A stretch of DNA of 64,000 bases from JAAZGD01 sp034003765. Its GTDB lineage: Bacteria > Bacillota > Clostridia > Peptostreptococcales > Anaerovoracaceae. A program made the position numbers and the translations under genes. The stretch is from assembly GCA_034003765.1 (NCBI GenBank), contig JAVEXZ010000011.1, positions 4,457 through 68,456 on the forward strand, written 5' to 3'. The notes under the pieces were generated by a model that saw only the letters and a program-made list of their open reading frames with translations, was not told the origin of the DNA and made no database searches. Below, piece after piece: positions 17,885-28,500 of the stretch. Within the stretch, counting starts at the first letter, position 1; every line of letters begins with the position of its first letter.

Positions 17885-19249
17885 TTAAAGATAGCTTTTT
17901 TCAGTAAGTAAAATTCCTGCGATTGCTAGAGCGAATATCTTGGCATTATCCATAAGCCCTTGTATGGACATATATTCATTTTCTTCGTGGCAAGTGTCTT
18001 CTTCCCCTGGGAATATTGGCCCCCAAGATACTGTGTTGGGAATTGCTTTGGCATAGGTTCCACCGTACTCTAAAACGAATTCATTTGGAGTGTTGGTAAC
18101 CCTCTCATAAGCATCAGCGAATACCTTTAAGAAGGGTTTATCCTTACTGACATAAACCGCAGGCATGGTGTTAGTTTTGCCAATTGTTCCATGAAACTCC
18201 TTGGCTAGGTCTTTAAATCTATTGCTAATATCCTCTTCTGAGGCCCCATAAGGAAACCTTATATTAAAGTTAACATGAAGTTTTCCTTCTTCAGTAAATG
18301 CTAAAGTAGGGGATATGGTGTTCCTATGAACATATTCTCCCTTGTAATACTCACTGGAGCTTTCTAATTGAATGCCTTCACCGAAAACTGAATGGAATTT
18401 GTCTCCAAGCATGGTTATGAAATCGCTTAAATTGTTCTCTTCTATCTTTTGCTCTTCTATATATTCTTTTATTTTCCCTCCCATAATGACTAGGGCATTC
18501 TCACCTTTTTCGGGTTGGCAAGAGTGAACGGATTGGCCTTCTGATTTTATGATTTCACGAGACCCATTTGAGTTTTCTATAACTGCTTCACATTCTCCTG
18601 GCACAACATTAGTTGTTTTTCCGGCTGTTATTTTTTTAAGGCTAGATTCTTTTGTTAGGGTATTAGGAAGGTCAATGGGAATTATTAATTCTATATCCAT
18701 TAGCCCTTTTTCGATATTGCATATAGGGAAAGAACCGTCAGGGGTGAAGCTGTAGTCTGGAAGAGGATATTTTTGAACATATGCCTTCATATCCGTCCAA
18801 GCAACTTCCTCTTGTGTTCCTAATATTAACTGAACTTTTTTATGGATCGGGAGATTTAGCTTTGCCACAGCCTTCATGGCATATAATACTGCGACAATTG
18901 CTCCCTTATCATCTAAGGTTCCTCGGCCATACATTTTTTCGTCTTTTATTGTTGCTTTGAAGGGTGGCATTTCCCACTTTGATAGATCTCCAGGGCTTAC
19001 AACATCAACATGGGATAAGATTCCTAAGATTTCATCCCCCTGGCCCATCTCAATTAGTCCAATTTGTTCATTAAGAAGGCTTTTGGATGAAAACCCCAAA
19101 TCTTCCCCTAAGGCCAAAGCATATTTTAATGCTATTCCCACCTGGCCCAAGTCATCAGAAACTGATGGTATTTCTACGAAATCTCCAAGAGATTTTACCA
19201 TTTCTTCTTGATGGTCATCTAGGTATTGGAGTAGTTCTTCTTCATACAT
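17885..19249 (-). CDS. M20-family dipeptidase (PepV-like)
   Basis: 454 aa zinc metallopeptidase. ILSHVDVVSPGD (~residue 79) carries the first metal histidine with its catalytic aspartate, GRGTLDDKGAIVAV the bridging aspartate, and GTQEEVAW the catalytic glutamate pair. A lid domain follows, and a late histidine lies near CHEENEYM. The length and the TLDDKG form match PepV/Xaa-His dipeptidases that cleave short peptides in the cytoplasm. It follows a TetR-type gene and begins just after a promoter with two palindromes (19271-19320). Downstream is the antiporter gene. Confidence 0.9.
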   Translation of the reverse strand: MYEEELLQYLDDHQEEMVKSLGDFVEIPSVSDDLGQVGIALKYALALGEDLGFSSKSLLNEQIGLIEMGQGDEILGILSHVDVVSPGDLSKWEMPPFKATIKDEKMYGRGTLDDKGAIVAVLYAMKAVAKLNLPIHKKVQLILGTQEEVAWTDMKAYVQKYPLPDYSFTPDGSFPICNIEKGLMDIELIIPIDLPNTLTKESSLKKITAGKTTNVVPGECEAVIENSNGSREIIKSEGQSVHSCQPEKGENALVIMGGKIKEYIEEQKIEENNLSDFITMLGDKFHSVFGEGIQLESSSEYYKGEYVHRNTISPTLAFTEEGKLHVNFNIRFPYGASEEDISNRFKDLAKEFHGTIGKTNTMPAVYVSKDKPFLKVFADAYERVTNTPNEFVLEYGGTYAKAIPNTVSWGPIFPGEEDTCHEENEYMSIQGLMDNAKIFALAIAGILLTEKSYL

Positions 19250-19270
19250 TTTATTACCTCCGTCAATAAA

Positions 19271-19320
19271 ATAACATGTTATCTAAAATAAAAGATAACA
19301 TGTTATTTTTTGCTTGTCAA
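19271..19320 (-). promoter_or_regulatory. Promoter of the peptidase/antiporter operon with two palindromic operators
   Basis: On the minus strand TTGACA (19320-19315), a 17-base spacer and TATCTT (19297-19292). The same 12-base perfect palindrome ATAACATGTTAT occurs twice, at 19295-19306 (overlapping the -10) and 19271-19282, 24 bases apart. This is the arrangement expected of a repressor site, most simply for the adjacent TetR-family protein. The two copies could also fold into a hairpin and act as the tetR terminator. Confidence 0.65.
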
Positions 19321-19341
19321 TAATTAAAATGAATTATTAAA

Positions 19342-19932
19342 TTACTTCATAAGGCCCTTAAAAATTGCTGTAAGCATTTGTCTTGTAGCATGGCCCATAT
19401 GGAAATTCCCTTTATTAATAATCCAGTCCAAGAATACTCCACGTTCAGCCCGGAGCAAAATCTTTTCCAACTCTTCATTAGTGCAGCTTAAGTCATATCG
19501 TTCACGGAGAGAATGAATTAGCTTTGCATCCTGCTCTTCGTATCCTTGTTCATCCATAGTAATAAGGAGAGAACGGTTATCATGAAGTACATTCTGAGAT
19601 GTAAAATAAACCCGCAATAAATCATAACCAAGCTTTATTGCTAGATTCTGATTCATTGTTACATTCATTTCGATATACTCTTGGTATGTGCAGTTCTCGT
19701 CTAAATCGAAGGCTAATTCCCATTCCTTAGTAAAAACATCACGGAATAGGTCTAAAATGATCTCCTCTTTTGTCCCATAGTATTTATATAGTGCTCCTGT
19801 TGTAACACCTGCTTGGGCAGCAATTTCTCGAACTGTAGTACCTTTATAACCGTATTCAACAAATAGACGTTTTGCACATCGTCGGATATTCCCTTTTGTA
19901 TCTTCTGCTTTTTTGCTTAGATTTTTTCTCAT
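19342..19932 (-). CDS. TetR-family transcriptional regulator
   Basis: 196 aa. The N-terminal HTH contains TVREIAAQAGVTTGALYKYYGTKEEII, the classic TetR recognition helix (given in family form; ~residues 31-57). The C-terminal ligand domain is not informative. I start at 19932 (MRKNLSKK), preceded by GGAGG. A 17-base inverted repeat (TATGATA-TTT-TATCATA, 19950-19966) lies just upstream and may be an autoregulatory site. It sits between the peptidase/antiporter pair and the divergent acetamidase/permease pair and may control either or both. Confidence 0.88.
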   Translation of the reverse strand: MRKNLSKKAEDTKGNIRRCAKRLFVEYGYKGTTVREIAAQAGVTTGALYKYYGTKEEIILDLFRDVFTKEWELAFDLDENCTYQEYIEMNVTMNQNLAIKLGYDLLRVYFTSQNVLHDNRSLLITMDEQGYEEQDAKLIHSLRERYDLSCTNEELEKILLRAERGVFLDWIINKGNFHMGHATRQMLTAIFKGLMK

Positions 19933-19949
19933 AATATGACCTCCGTAGT

Positions 19950-19966
19950 TATGATATTTTATCATA
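19950..19966. promoter_or_regulatory. Inverted repeat upstream of the TetR gene
   Basis: Perfect TATGATA / TATCATA with a 3-base centre, 18 bases before the tetR start. A candidate operator; its sequence differs from the palindromes before the peptidase gene. Confidence 0.4.
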
Positions 19967-20157
19967 AAACTCTATAATGTCCTATCCTTAGACTAGTGTA
20001 ATAGCAAGGGACTTGCATATAGTTGTTTGAATGTATAAAATAATATTTAATTTTTTATGCCTTGCAAACAATTGTCCCACATGATAGATTATTAAGATGA
20101 TATTTTAATTGGTAGGAAGCCGCCATAATATTTATGAGAAAATACTAGGAGGATGCC

Positions 20158-21045
20158 ATGAAATTGCAAGGAGATAAAGTTATATTTAGTTTTAGCAAAG
20201 ACCATGAACCTGTTTTGCGTGTGCCTGCAGGGACCACCTTGGAAATAGAGACATTAGACTGCTTTTCCAATCAATTAAGGGATTCCCACGATACCATGGA
20301 CCAGCTAGATTGGGACAGGGTTAATCCTGCAACTGGGCCTATATATATAGAAGGTGCAGAACCTGGAGATACCTTAAAGGTAACGATACACAGTATCAAA
20401 CTAAATGAAAAAGGTACTATTTGTTGTCTGGAAAATGAAGGAACCCTTGGACATATGATAGAAGGCAGCCATATTAGGGTTGTAAAGGTTGAAGGGGATA
20501 CCGTAAAGTTCTTGGACAAGTTCGATATTCCAACCCAAAAGATGGTTGGGGTTATTGGTGTTGCCCCTAAGGGGGAAGCTGTAAATACTGGAACTCCAGG
20601 CCCCCACGGTGGGAATATGGATACCATTCTAGTTGCTGAGGGAGCAACTGTATATTTCCCTGTTGAGCATCCTGGGGCCTTATTTGCCATGGGAGACGTT
20701 CATGCTGCTATGGGAGATGGTGAGATTGGAGTTTCGGGTTTAGAGATCCCTGCAGATGTAACAGTAACCCTTGATGTTATTAAGGGGAAAGCTCCAGAAT
20801 ATCCAGTCCTTGAGAATGATGATGTGTTTGCAATCCTTGTATCAAAGACCACTGTGGATGAAGCAATATCTACCGCCACTGAGTTAATGTGTCGATTCCT
20901 AGAACCTAGGATGGATATAACAAGGCCTGAGATTGTTATGCTAATGAGCCTTGTTGGTAATGCACAAATATCCCAAGTTGTAGATCCAGAAAAGACCGTT
21001 CGCTTCGTTTTTCCTAAGAAGTATATGAAAAAAGCGGAGTTTTAG
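20158..21045 (+). CDS. Acetamidase/formamidase family protein
   Basis: 295 aa, the length of the FmdA/AmdA family, which hydrolyses short-chain amides to ammonia and a carboxylate. Recognisable blocks are NPATGPIYIEGAEPGDTL (~residues 59-76), TGTPGPHGGNMDT, and FAMGDVHAAMGDGEIGVSGLE, the conserved GD.H..mGdGE core. RBS AGGAGG precedes the ATG. A permease gene follows after 46 bases, so the pair probably imports and hydrolyses an amide or amino acid derivative (inference). Confidence 0.92.
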   Translation: MKLQGDKVIFSFSKDHEPVLRVPAGTTLEIETLDCFSNQLRDSHDTMDQLDWDRVNPATGPIYIEGAEPGDTLKVTIHSIKLNEKGTICCLENEGTLGHMIEGSHIRVVKVEGDTVKFLDKFDIPTQKMVGVIGVAPKGEAVNTGTPGPHGGNMDTILVAEGATVYFPVEHPGALFAMGDVHAAMGDGEIGVSGLEIPADVTVTLDVIKGKAPEYPVLENDDVFAILVSKTTVDEAISTATELMCRFLEPRMDITRPEIVMLMSLVGNAQISQVVDPEKTVRFVFPKKYMKKAEF

Positions 21046-21091
21046 ATATAGTCATCATTAGATTTTTACAGTAAAAGGAGGAATTAAAATT

Positions 21092-22447
21092 ATGTCACAA
21101 CAAAAGACCCTTGAAAGTATGGGTTACAAACAGGAGTTAAGAAGAACTCTTAGCACCACAGACCTTGTAGTATACGGACTTATTTTTATGGTGCCTATTG
21201 CACCTTTTGGTATTTATGGCACCGTTATGTCAATTTCCGAAGGAATGGTTGTTCTAGCCTATCTTATTGGTATGGTGGGAATGATATTTACAGCCTTCTC
21301 ATATTGGAGAATGTCTGAGGAGTTTCCAATTTCAGGCTCGGTTTATGGATATGCAACTCACGGAATCGGAAAGGGTGTTGGTTTCGTATCGGGTTGGGCA
21401 ATTTTATTAGACTACATTTTAGTACCTGCACTTCTTTATGTTGTAGCCGCCGTTGCCTTGGGGTCCATTATGCCCTCGGTGCCTTTTTGGGTATGGATTG
21501 TAGGCTTCGTTACCTTTAATACAATTATAAATGTCGTTGGTATTCAATTTACAGCAAGACTTAACTGGATAATGTTAATTTTTGAAGTAATCGTATTCGC
21601 TATATTCTCAGTTGCTGCAATTATGTATATTTCAAATAATCCTGATGTGTCATTCACCTTGGATCCAATCTTTAATGGAGACAATTTTAGCATGAGCTTG
21701 GTATTATCAGCTGTTTCTGTTTGCGTTCTTTCATTCCTAGGTTTTGATGGTATTTCAACCTTGGCAGAAGAATCAAAAGGAGGACCTTCATCTGTTGGTA
21801 AGGCCAGTATATGGGCCTTGGTAATAGTAGGCTTTTTCTTTATCATCCAGACCTACCTAGCTGCATGTGTAGTACCTTGGGAGGGCATTGAGACCTTTGC
21901 GGATATCGACTCTGCCTTCTATGAAGTAGCTCATACTGCTGGTGGTGCAGGGGTTATGTGGATTTGTGCTTTGGCTACAGGCCTTGCTTGGGGTATTGCT
22001 GACTGTTTGGTAGCTCAAGCTGCTATCTCTCGTATTCTTTATTCTATGGCAAGAGACGGTTTCTTACCTAAGGCATTAGCTAAAGTTCATCCAAGATTCC
22101 AAACCCCTCACGTATCTACAATATTTGTAGCTATTATTTCTCTTGTTATAACTTTGGGGTTCACACAGGGTATTCAAGACTTAGCAGAGCTGATTAACTT
22201 TGGAGCACTTTCAGCCTTCATTATTTTGAACTTCACTGTGGTCTACTATTTCATATACAAGAAAAAATCCAAAAGATACTTTATTCACCTAGTTCTACCT
22301 CTTATTGGTTTCGTTGTAATAATCATTGTTTGGGCTAGTCTATCTGCACAAGCAATGAAGCTTGGACTTATTTGGGTAGTAGTGGGAATAATTCTATATA
22401 ACATCATTACTCGAGTAATGAAGAAGGACGTAAAACTAGAAGTATAA
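21092..22447 (+). CDS. APC-family amino acid permease
   Basis: 451 aa with about 12 membrane helices. LSTTDLVVYGLIFMVPIAPF begins the first helix in the usual APC position, and EFPISGSVYGYATHGIGKGVGF and SFLGFDGISTLAEESKGG are family blocks around helices 2-3 and 6. RBS AAAGGAGG lies upstream. It is co-directional with the acetamidase gene and closes at a strong terminator (22486-22520). Not closely similar to the 550-aa permease at 2097. Confidence 0.9.
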   Translation: MSQQKTLESMGYKQELRRTLSTTDLVVYGLIFMVPIAPFGIYGTVMSISEGMVVLAYLIGMVGMIFTAFSYWRMSEEFPISGSVYGYATHGIGKGVGFVSGWAILLDYILVPALLYVVAAVALGSIMPSVPFWVWIVGFVTFNTIINVVGIQFTARLNWIMLIFEVIVFAIFSVAAIMYISNNPDVSFTLDPIFNGDNFSMSLVLSAVSVCVLSFLGFDGISTLAEESKGGPSSVGKASIWALVIVGFFFIIQTYLAACVVPWEGIETFADIDSAFYEVAHTAGGAGVMWICALATGLAWGIADCLVAQAAISRILYSMARDGFLPKALAKVHPRFQTPHVSTIFVAIISLVITLGFTQGIQDLAELINFGALSAFIILNFTVVYYFIYKKKSKRYFIHLVLPLIGFVVIIIVWASLSAQAMKLGLIWVVVGIILYNIITRVMKKDVKLEV

Positions 22448-22485
22448 TTTTCAAAAGATCAAGAACGGTATATATATTTACGATA

Positions 22486-22520
22486 AAAAGAGAGGCTTTA
22501 TTAGGAGAGGCCTCTCTTTT
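22486..22520 (+). terminator. Terminator of the acetamidase/permease operon
   Basis: AAAAGAGAGGC and GCCTCTCTTTT form a perfect 11-bp stem. The right half of this hairpin is duplicated at 33077 without the left half. Confidence 0.85.
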
Positions 22521-22590
22521 GCATCCTTGAAGACCTTGCTTTGTTACCTCATACTGAAAAAAATGTTAGTTGGGAGTTATTTGCACTAAG
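22494..22590 (+). repeat. Direct repeat, left copy (flanks the restriction island)
   Basis: From GGCTTTATTAGGAGAGGCC to TTGCACTAAG. The first 38 bases are identical to 33077-33114 and the rest is alignable to the end, where the right copy meets the ribosome binding site of the MscS gene. The rest of the gap to hsdM (22591-22832) holds no gene; TATAAT at about 22773 may be the -10 of hsdM. Confidence 0.85.
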
Positions 22591-22832
22591 GTGTTCTTGT
22601 GAACAGTGGAGAACAATATAGCTATTGGGAAGAGATTGCCAGATAAGACTTGGAGACAGAAGAAGCTATGTTTGCCCAGATAGATATTTTTATGTTGTTT
22701 TTATAACATTAGCTGTTCAAAGTGCCATAAATAAGGCCCCAAAACATGGTTACTTTTACATCATTTTTGAGATATAATGAGTACTAATGAGGAACAATCT
22801 ATTTGAGAATATGACTGCTAAGGAGAACCAAA

Positions 22833-24407
22833 ATGTCTAATAATAAAAAAGAGACGGAAAGAGCTGAACTACACAGAACTATATGGTCCATAGCCAATGA
22901 TTTGCGGGGAAGTGTTGATGGTTGGGATTTCAAACAGTATGTTCTAGGGGTCTTATTTTACCGCTATATATCTGAAAACTTAACTAGTTATATTAACCAA
23001 GGAGAAAAAGAAGCTGGTGGGGAAGACTTTGATTATACCAATTTATCTGATGAGGAAGCGGAAGAAGCTCGCGAAGACTTAGTGAACACAAAAGGCTTCT
23101 TTATTCTACCCAGCCAGCTTTTTCAGAATGTGCGAAAACATGCCCCACATGACGAAAACCTAAATGAAACTTTAGAAAGGGTTTTTAAGAATATAGAATC
23201 ATCGGCCCAAGGCTTTGATAGTGAAGATGATTTCAAAGGACTATTTGATGACGTAGATGTAAACAGTAACAAGCTAGGGGGCACGGTAGCCAAGAGAAAC
23301 GAAAAATTAGTCAAACTTATTAATGGCGTTGGGGAAATGAAGCTAGGTGATTATAAGGATAATACCATAGATGCTTTTGGAGATGCCTACGAATTTCTAA
23401 TGGGTATGTATGCCTCAAATGCTGGCAAGAGTGGGGGAGAATACTATACTCCTCAAGAAGTGTCGGAGTTGCTTACCCGACTTACGGTAATAGGTAAGAC
23501 AGAGGTTAATAAGGTATATGACCCTGCTTGCGGTTCGGGATCCTTGCTCCTAAAATTCGCTAAAATTTTAGGAAAAGAAAATGTAAGGCAAGGCTTCTTT
23601 GGCCAAGAGATAAATATCACTACGTATAACCTCTGCCGTATAAATATGTTCTTGCATGACATCGACTTTGATAAGTTTGAAATCGAACATGGAGACACTC
23701 TAATAGACCCTCTTCATTGGGATGAAGAACCTTTTGAAGCTATCGTATCCAATCCACCTTATTCAATAAAATGGGATGGGGATAGCAATCCTCTTTTGAT
23801 TAACGATCCTCGTTTTTCACCTGCTGGAGTGCTTGCTCCAAAGAGATATGCAGATTTTGCATTTATTATGCACAGTCTCTCATGGCTTGCAACTAATGGA
23901 ACAGCAGCAATTGTTTGCTTCCCTGGTATATTATATAGAGGTGGAGCTGAACAGAAAATAAGAAAATATCTGGTGGATAATAACTTTGTGGATTGTATTA
24001 TTCAATTACCTAGTAATCTTTTCTTTGGGACTAGCATAGCAACTTGCATTATGGTTCTAAAAAAATCAAAAAAAGAGAATAGAACATTATTTATAGATGC
24101 ATCAGAAGAGTTTGTAAAGGTTACAAATAATAATAAATTGGATGAGAATAATATTGAGAGGATTATAGACGCTTATAAACTCCACACTGGGGAAGAGTAT
24201 TTTGCCGAACTAGTAGAAAATGGCAAGATTGCTGAACAAGATTATAATCTCTCAGTATCTTCATACGTAGCATTAGAAGACACTAGAGAAGTGGTGGATA
24301 TTAAAGTATTAAATGCCGAAATCGAAAAAATCGTTGCCCGTGCTGATGTTTTGCGAAAAGAGATCGCAGAGATAATCGCAGAAATCGAGGGAACAAAGCA
24401 TGAGTAA
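22833..24407 (+). CDS. hsdM: Type I restriction-modification, methyltransferase subunit
   Basis: 524 aa. Adenine N6-methyltransferase with a helical N-terminal HsdM domain (~1-165). The SAM motif DPACGSGSLLLKF is near residue 230 and the catalytic SNPPYS near residue 305, in the order of the gamma class. It methylates host sites and partners HsdS. The start follows AAGGAG. The gene overlaps hsdS by 8 bases, indicating translational coupling in an hsdM-hsdS-hsdR operon. Confidence 0.97.
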   Translation: MSNNKKETERAELHRTIWSIANDLRGSVDGWDFKQYVLGVLFYRYISENLTSYINQGEKEAGGEDFDYTNLSDEEAEEAREDLVNTKGFFILPSQLFQNVRKHAPHDENLNETLERVFKNIESSAQGFDSEDDFKGLFDDVDVNSNKLGGTVAKRNEKLVKLINGVGEMKLGDYKDNTIDAFGDAYEFLMGMYASNAGKSGGEYYTPQEVSELLTRLTVIGKTEVNKVYDPACGSGSLLLKFAKILGKENVRQGFFGQEINITTYNLCRINMFLHDIDFDKFEIEHGDTLIDPLHWDEEPFEAIVSNPPYSIKWDGDSNPLLINDPRFSPAGVLAPKRYADFAFIMHSLSWLATNGTAAIVCFPGILYRGGAEQKIRKYLVDNNFVDCIIQLPSNLFFGTSIATCIMVLKKSKKENRTLFIDASEEFVKVTNNNKLDENNIERIIDAYKLHTGEEYFAELVENGKIAEQDYNLSVSSYVALEDTREVVDIKVLNAEIEKIVARADVLRKEIAEIIAEIEGTKHE

Positions 24408-25539
24408 ATTAGATGAGTTGATTAAAGAATTGTGCCCAGATGGGGTAGAGTACAGAAGTTTAGGTGACGTTGTAAACATTCTAGATAATTTACGAAGACC
24501 AATCACCAAGAAAGATAGAAAACCGGGAGTATATCCTTATTACGGTGCAAATGGTATTCAAGATTATGTGGAAGATTTTATTTTCGATGGAATGTTTTTA
24601 CTGGTAGGTGAGGATGGTAGTGTTATCAATACAGACAATTCGCCTATACTGACATGGGCAGAAGGCAAAATATGGGTAAATAATCATGCTCATGTGTTGT
24701 CTGAAATAAAACAAATTGCTTTATTGAGATTTATATATTTTGCTTTGCAAAACACTGACGTTAGTTCGATAGTTAGAGGAGTGCCCCCAAAAATAAACCA
24801 GAAAAGTTTAAGAGATATAAAGCTACCTATTCCACCTATCCCAGTCCAAAAAGAAATCGTACAAATCCTTGACAAATTCACTTCTTTAGAAGCTGAGCTA
24901 GAAGCTGAGCTAGAAGCTGAGCTAGAAGCTAGAAAAAAGCAATATGAGTATTACCGTGATTCATTATTCAAATTTGAAGGGCAAAGAAATTTTTTGGTTC
25001 AATGGTTGAGGTTGAGCGAAATAGCTGATATTGGCACAGGAAGTAGTAATACTAACGAGGAATTGGAAAAAGGCGATTATCCTTTTTTTGTCCGATCTCA
25101 AGAAGTTCGTCAAAAAAATGATTTTGAATTCGATGAAACCGCAATTATCACCTCCGGGGATGGGGTAGGCGTTGGGAAGATTTTTCATTATGTAGAAGGG
25201 AAGTATGCTTTGCATCAAAGAGCGTATAGAATGCATATTACAAATGAATGTATTCTTCCTAGGTACTATTTCTATTATATGAAAAGTACATTTTTGCAAT
25301 ATATAGAAAAAAACTCATTCCATTCATCCGTAACATCAATACGAAGACCTATGCTCAAGAATTTCCCTGTTCCTGTCCCTTCCATCGCCGAGCAAGAGCG
25401 CATCGTTGCTATCCTAGATCGTTTTGATGCCCTTGTTAATGATATTACAAAAGGTTTGCCTGCTGAGATAGAGGCAAGGCGAAAGCAGTATGAATATTAT
25501 CGTGATAAGCTACTTACATTCAAGGAGAAGATTTCATGA
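24400..25539 (+). CDS. hsdS: Type I restriction-modification, specificity subunit
   Basis: 379 aa with two target-recognition domains (~1-150 and ~200-345), each followed by a conserved helix (KKQYEYYRDSLFKFE near 185 and RKQYEYYRDKLLTFKE at the C-terminus). The central helix is preceded by LEAE repeated nearly four times, encoded by 12-bp repeats at 24886-24930. In the EcoR124 family the number of such four-residue repeats sets the spacing of the two half-sites. It overlaps hsdM by 8 and hsdR by 4 bases. The recognition sequence cannot be predicted. Confidence 0.95.
   Translation: MSKLDELIKELCPDGVEYRSLGDVVNILDNLRRPITKKDRKPGVYPYYGANGIQDYVEDFIFDGMFLLVGEDGSVINTDNSPILTWAEGKIWVNNHAHVLSEIKQIALLRFIYFALQNTDVSSIVRGVPPKINQKSLRDIKLPIPPIPVQKEIVQILDKFTSLEAELEAELEAELEARKKQYEYYRDSLFKFEGQRNFLVQWLRLSEIADIGTGSSNTNEELEKGDYPFFVRSQEVRQKNDFEFDETAIITSGDGVGVGKIFHYVEGKYALHQRAYRMHITNECILPRYYFYYMKSTFLQYIEKNSFHSSVTSIRRPMLKNFPVPVPSIAEQERIVAILDRFDALVNDITKGLPAEIEARRKQYEYYRDKLLTFKEKIS
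24886..24930 (+). repeat. 12-bp tandem repeat in hsdS
   Basis: Three 12-bp units, each coding LEAE (the first begins TTA, the others CTAGAAGCTGAG), plus a fourth lacking its last codon. Gain or loss of a unit keeps the frame and lengthens the central helix by four residues. Confidence 0.95.
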
Positions 25540-28500
25540 GTAACTACAATATAGTTGCATCTACTAACGAAGCTACCGTTGTTTCTGAATATGTCCCTGA
25601 TTTTTATCGCTCTACAGATTATCAGAGTGAGGCAGATTTAGAGAAGAGCTTTATAAAGCGTCTTTGCGAGCAAGGTTATGAATATATTAGCCTTAGTTCT
25701 GAGGCGGCTTTAATTAACAACTTGCGAAAGCAACTTGAGCTGTTAAATAGTTTTTCCTTTTCTGATGATGAATGGAGCGGCTTTTTCACCCAAAACATTG
25801 CCAGTACCAATGAAGGCATTGTAGAAAAAACTCGCAAAATCCAAGATGATCATGTACAGATATTAAAGAGGGATGATGGCACCACCAAGAATATTTATTT
25901 AATTGATAAGAATAATATTCATAACAATAGACTCCAGGTACTAAATCAGTACGAAGAGTCAGAAGGCAATCATGAAACTCGTTATGATGTTACTATACTG
26001 GTTAATGGGTTGCCTCTTGTTCATACAGAGTTAAAACGCAGAGGGGTTCCAATTCGTGAGGCTTTCAATCAGATCAAAAGGTATCAACGGGATAGCTTTT
26101 GGGCGTCCTCAGGACTTTATGAATATATTCAACTATTTGTAATATCAAACGGCACCCACACTAAGTATTATTCGAACACTACCCGTAATCAGCACATAAA
26201 AGAAGCAGGCCCTAGCAGCAGTCATAAAAGCAAGAAAACCAGTAATAGTTATGAATTTACAAGTTATTGGGCTGATGCTTCTAACCGACCTATCTCTGAC
26301 CTCGTAGACTTTACCAAAACATTTTTTGCAAAACATGCAATTCTTAATATATTAACCAAATACTGCGTATTTACTTCAGAAGATTTGTTGCTTGTTATGA
26401 GACCATATCAAATTGCTGCAACGGAGAAGATACTTAACCGCATAGAGATTTCCACTAATTACAAAAAACTTGGAACAGTTGATGCAGGAGGATATATTTG
26501 GCATACAACGGGATCTGGTAAGACCCTTACAAGCTTTAAGGCTGCTCAGTTAGCTACCAAGCTACCCTTTATCGAAAAAGTACTCTTTGTTGTAGACCGT
26601 AAGGACCTGGATTATCAAACAATGAGAGAATACGACAGGTTTGAGAAGGGTGCAGCTGATAGCAGTACATCTACAAGTGTATTAAAAAAACAATTAGAAG
26701 ATTCTAGTTCGAAAATAATAATAACAACGATTCAAAAACTGGATATTTTTATCGGTAGGAATAAATCCCACGATATCTACAAAAAACATCTTGTTTTAAT
26801 ATTTGATGAATGCCATCGGTCTCAATTTGGCCAAATGCACAGGGCTATTACAAAGTCTTTTAAAAACTATCACCTTTTTGGATTTACAGGGACCCCAATA
26901 TTTCCGGGGAATTCACCTAGCGGCGGCAACCCTATGCTAAACACTACAGAACAAGCCTTTGGAGATAAACTTCATGTTTATTCCATAGTTGATGCAATTA
27001 ATGACGGTAATGTGCTTCCTTTCAGGATTGATTATATCAATACCATAAAAGAAAAAGACGATATTTTAGATGAAAAGGTAAGGGCCATTGATACTGAAAG
27101 AGCCTTGTCAGAGCCAAAGCGTATAAGTGAAGTAACAAAGTATATACTTGAACATTTTGATCAAAAAACCAAAAGAAACAGTTCCTACTCCCTAAAGGGG
27201 CGGAGACTTATGGGGTTTAACTCTATCTTTGCCGTAGCCTCCATACCAATGGCAATGAAATACTATAGAGAATTCAAAAGACAATTAGAAGAAGCAAATA
27301 GAAAACTCTCAGTTGCTGTCATCTATAGCTTTAGTGTAAATGAAGATGATCCTGAAGATGGATTACTTGAAGAAGCCTTTGAAACCGACAGACTTGATAA
27401 ATCATCACGAGATTTTTTAGATGAGGCTATCAAGGATTACAATCAGACATTCAAGGTTAACTTTGATACTTCATCAGAGAAATTCCAGAACTACTATAAA
27501 GACCTTTCCCTTAGAGTAAAAAGTCGTGAGGTGGATTTACTTATTGTAGTCAACATGTTCTTAACAGGATTTGACGCTACAACATTAAACACCCTTTGGA
27601 TAGACAAGAACCTAAGACAGCATGGGCTTTTGCAGGCATTTTCCCGAACAAACCGTATTCTTAATTCTGTTAAAACCTTTGGCAATATTGTATGTTTTCG
27701 AAACCTTAAGCAAGCAACAGACGACGCAATCGCTTTATTTGGAGACAAGGAAGCTGGGGGCATAGTCTTATTAAAGACCTATGAAGAGTATTACAATGGG
27801 TACGATGAAGACGGGCAACACCTACAAGGATATGCAGAACTCATTGCACGCATCCAAAAAGACTATCCCTTGGGATCACCAATCATTGGAGAAGAGGCTC
27901 AAAAGGACTTCATCCGTCTATATGGAGCAATTCTAAGATTGAGAAATATTCTCACTGCCTTTGACGATTTTGAAGGAGATGAGATTTTAAGCCAAAGAGA
28001 TATCCAGGATTATCAAAGTATCTACATCGATTTGTACCAAGACTATAGAAAGGATAAGGATTCGGATAAAGAGAACATAAATGACGACATTGTTTTTGAA
28101 TTAGAATTGATTAAACAAATCGAGGTTAATATTGACTATATCCTGATGCTAGTTAGTAAGTACCGCGACTCAAACAAGACGGACAAGAGTATTCGTATTC
28201 AGATCGATAAGGCCATAAGTTCCAGCATTGAACTTCGCAGCAAAAAAGAATTGATAGAGGGCTTTATAGATCAAATCAATATTGGGACCCAGGTAGAGGA
28301 TGATTGGCATAAGTTCGTATTGACCCAGAAAGAAAATGATTTAGCAGATATTATCAAAGACGAAAAACTAAAAGCTGATGAAACAATAAAACTCATGGAT
28401 AGGGCCTTTAGGGATGGGGCTATGAAGACTACGGGGACAGATATAGACAAAATTCTCCCTGCAGTTTCCAGATTCTCTGGAGGCGGTAAAAGAGCCAGTA

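Noticed and set aside
22494..22590. Direct repeats as transposon ends
   Set aside because: They are direct, ~98 bp and contain terminator and RBS sequence; no transposase or terminal inverted repeat is present.
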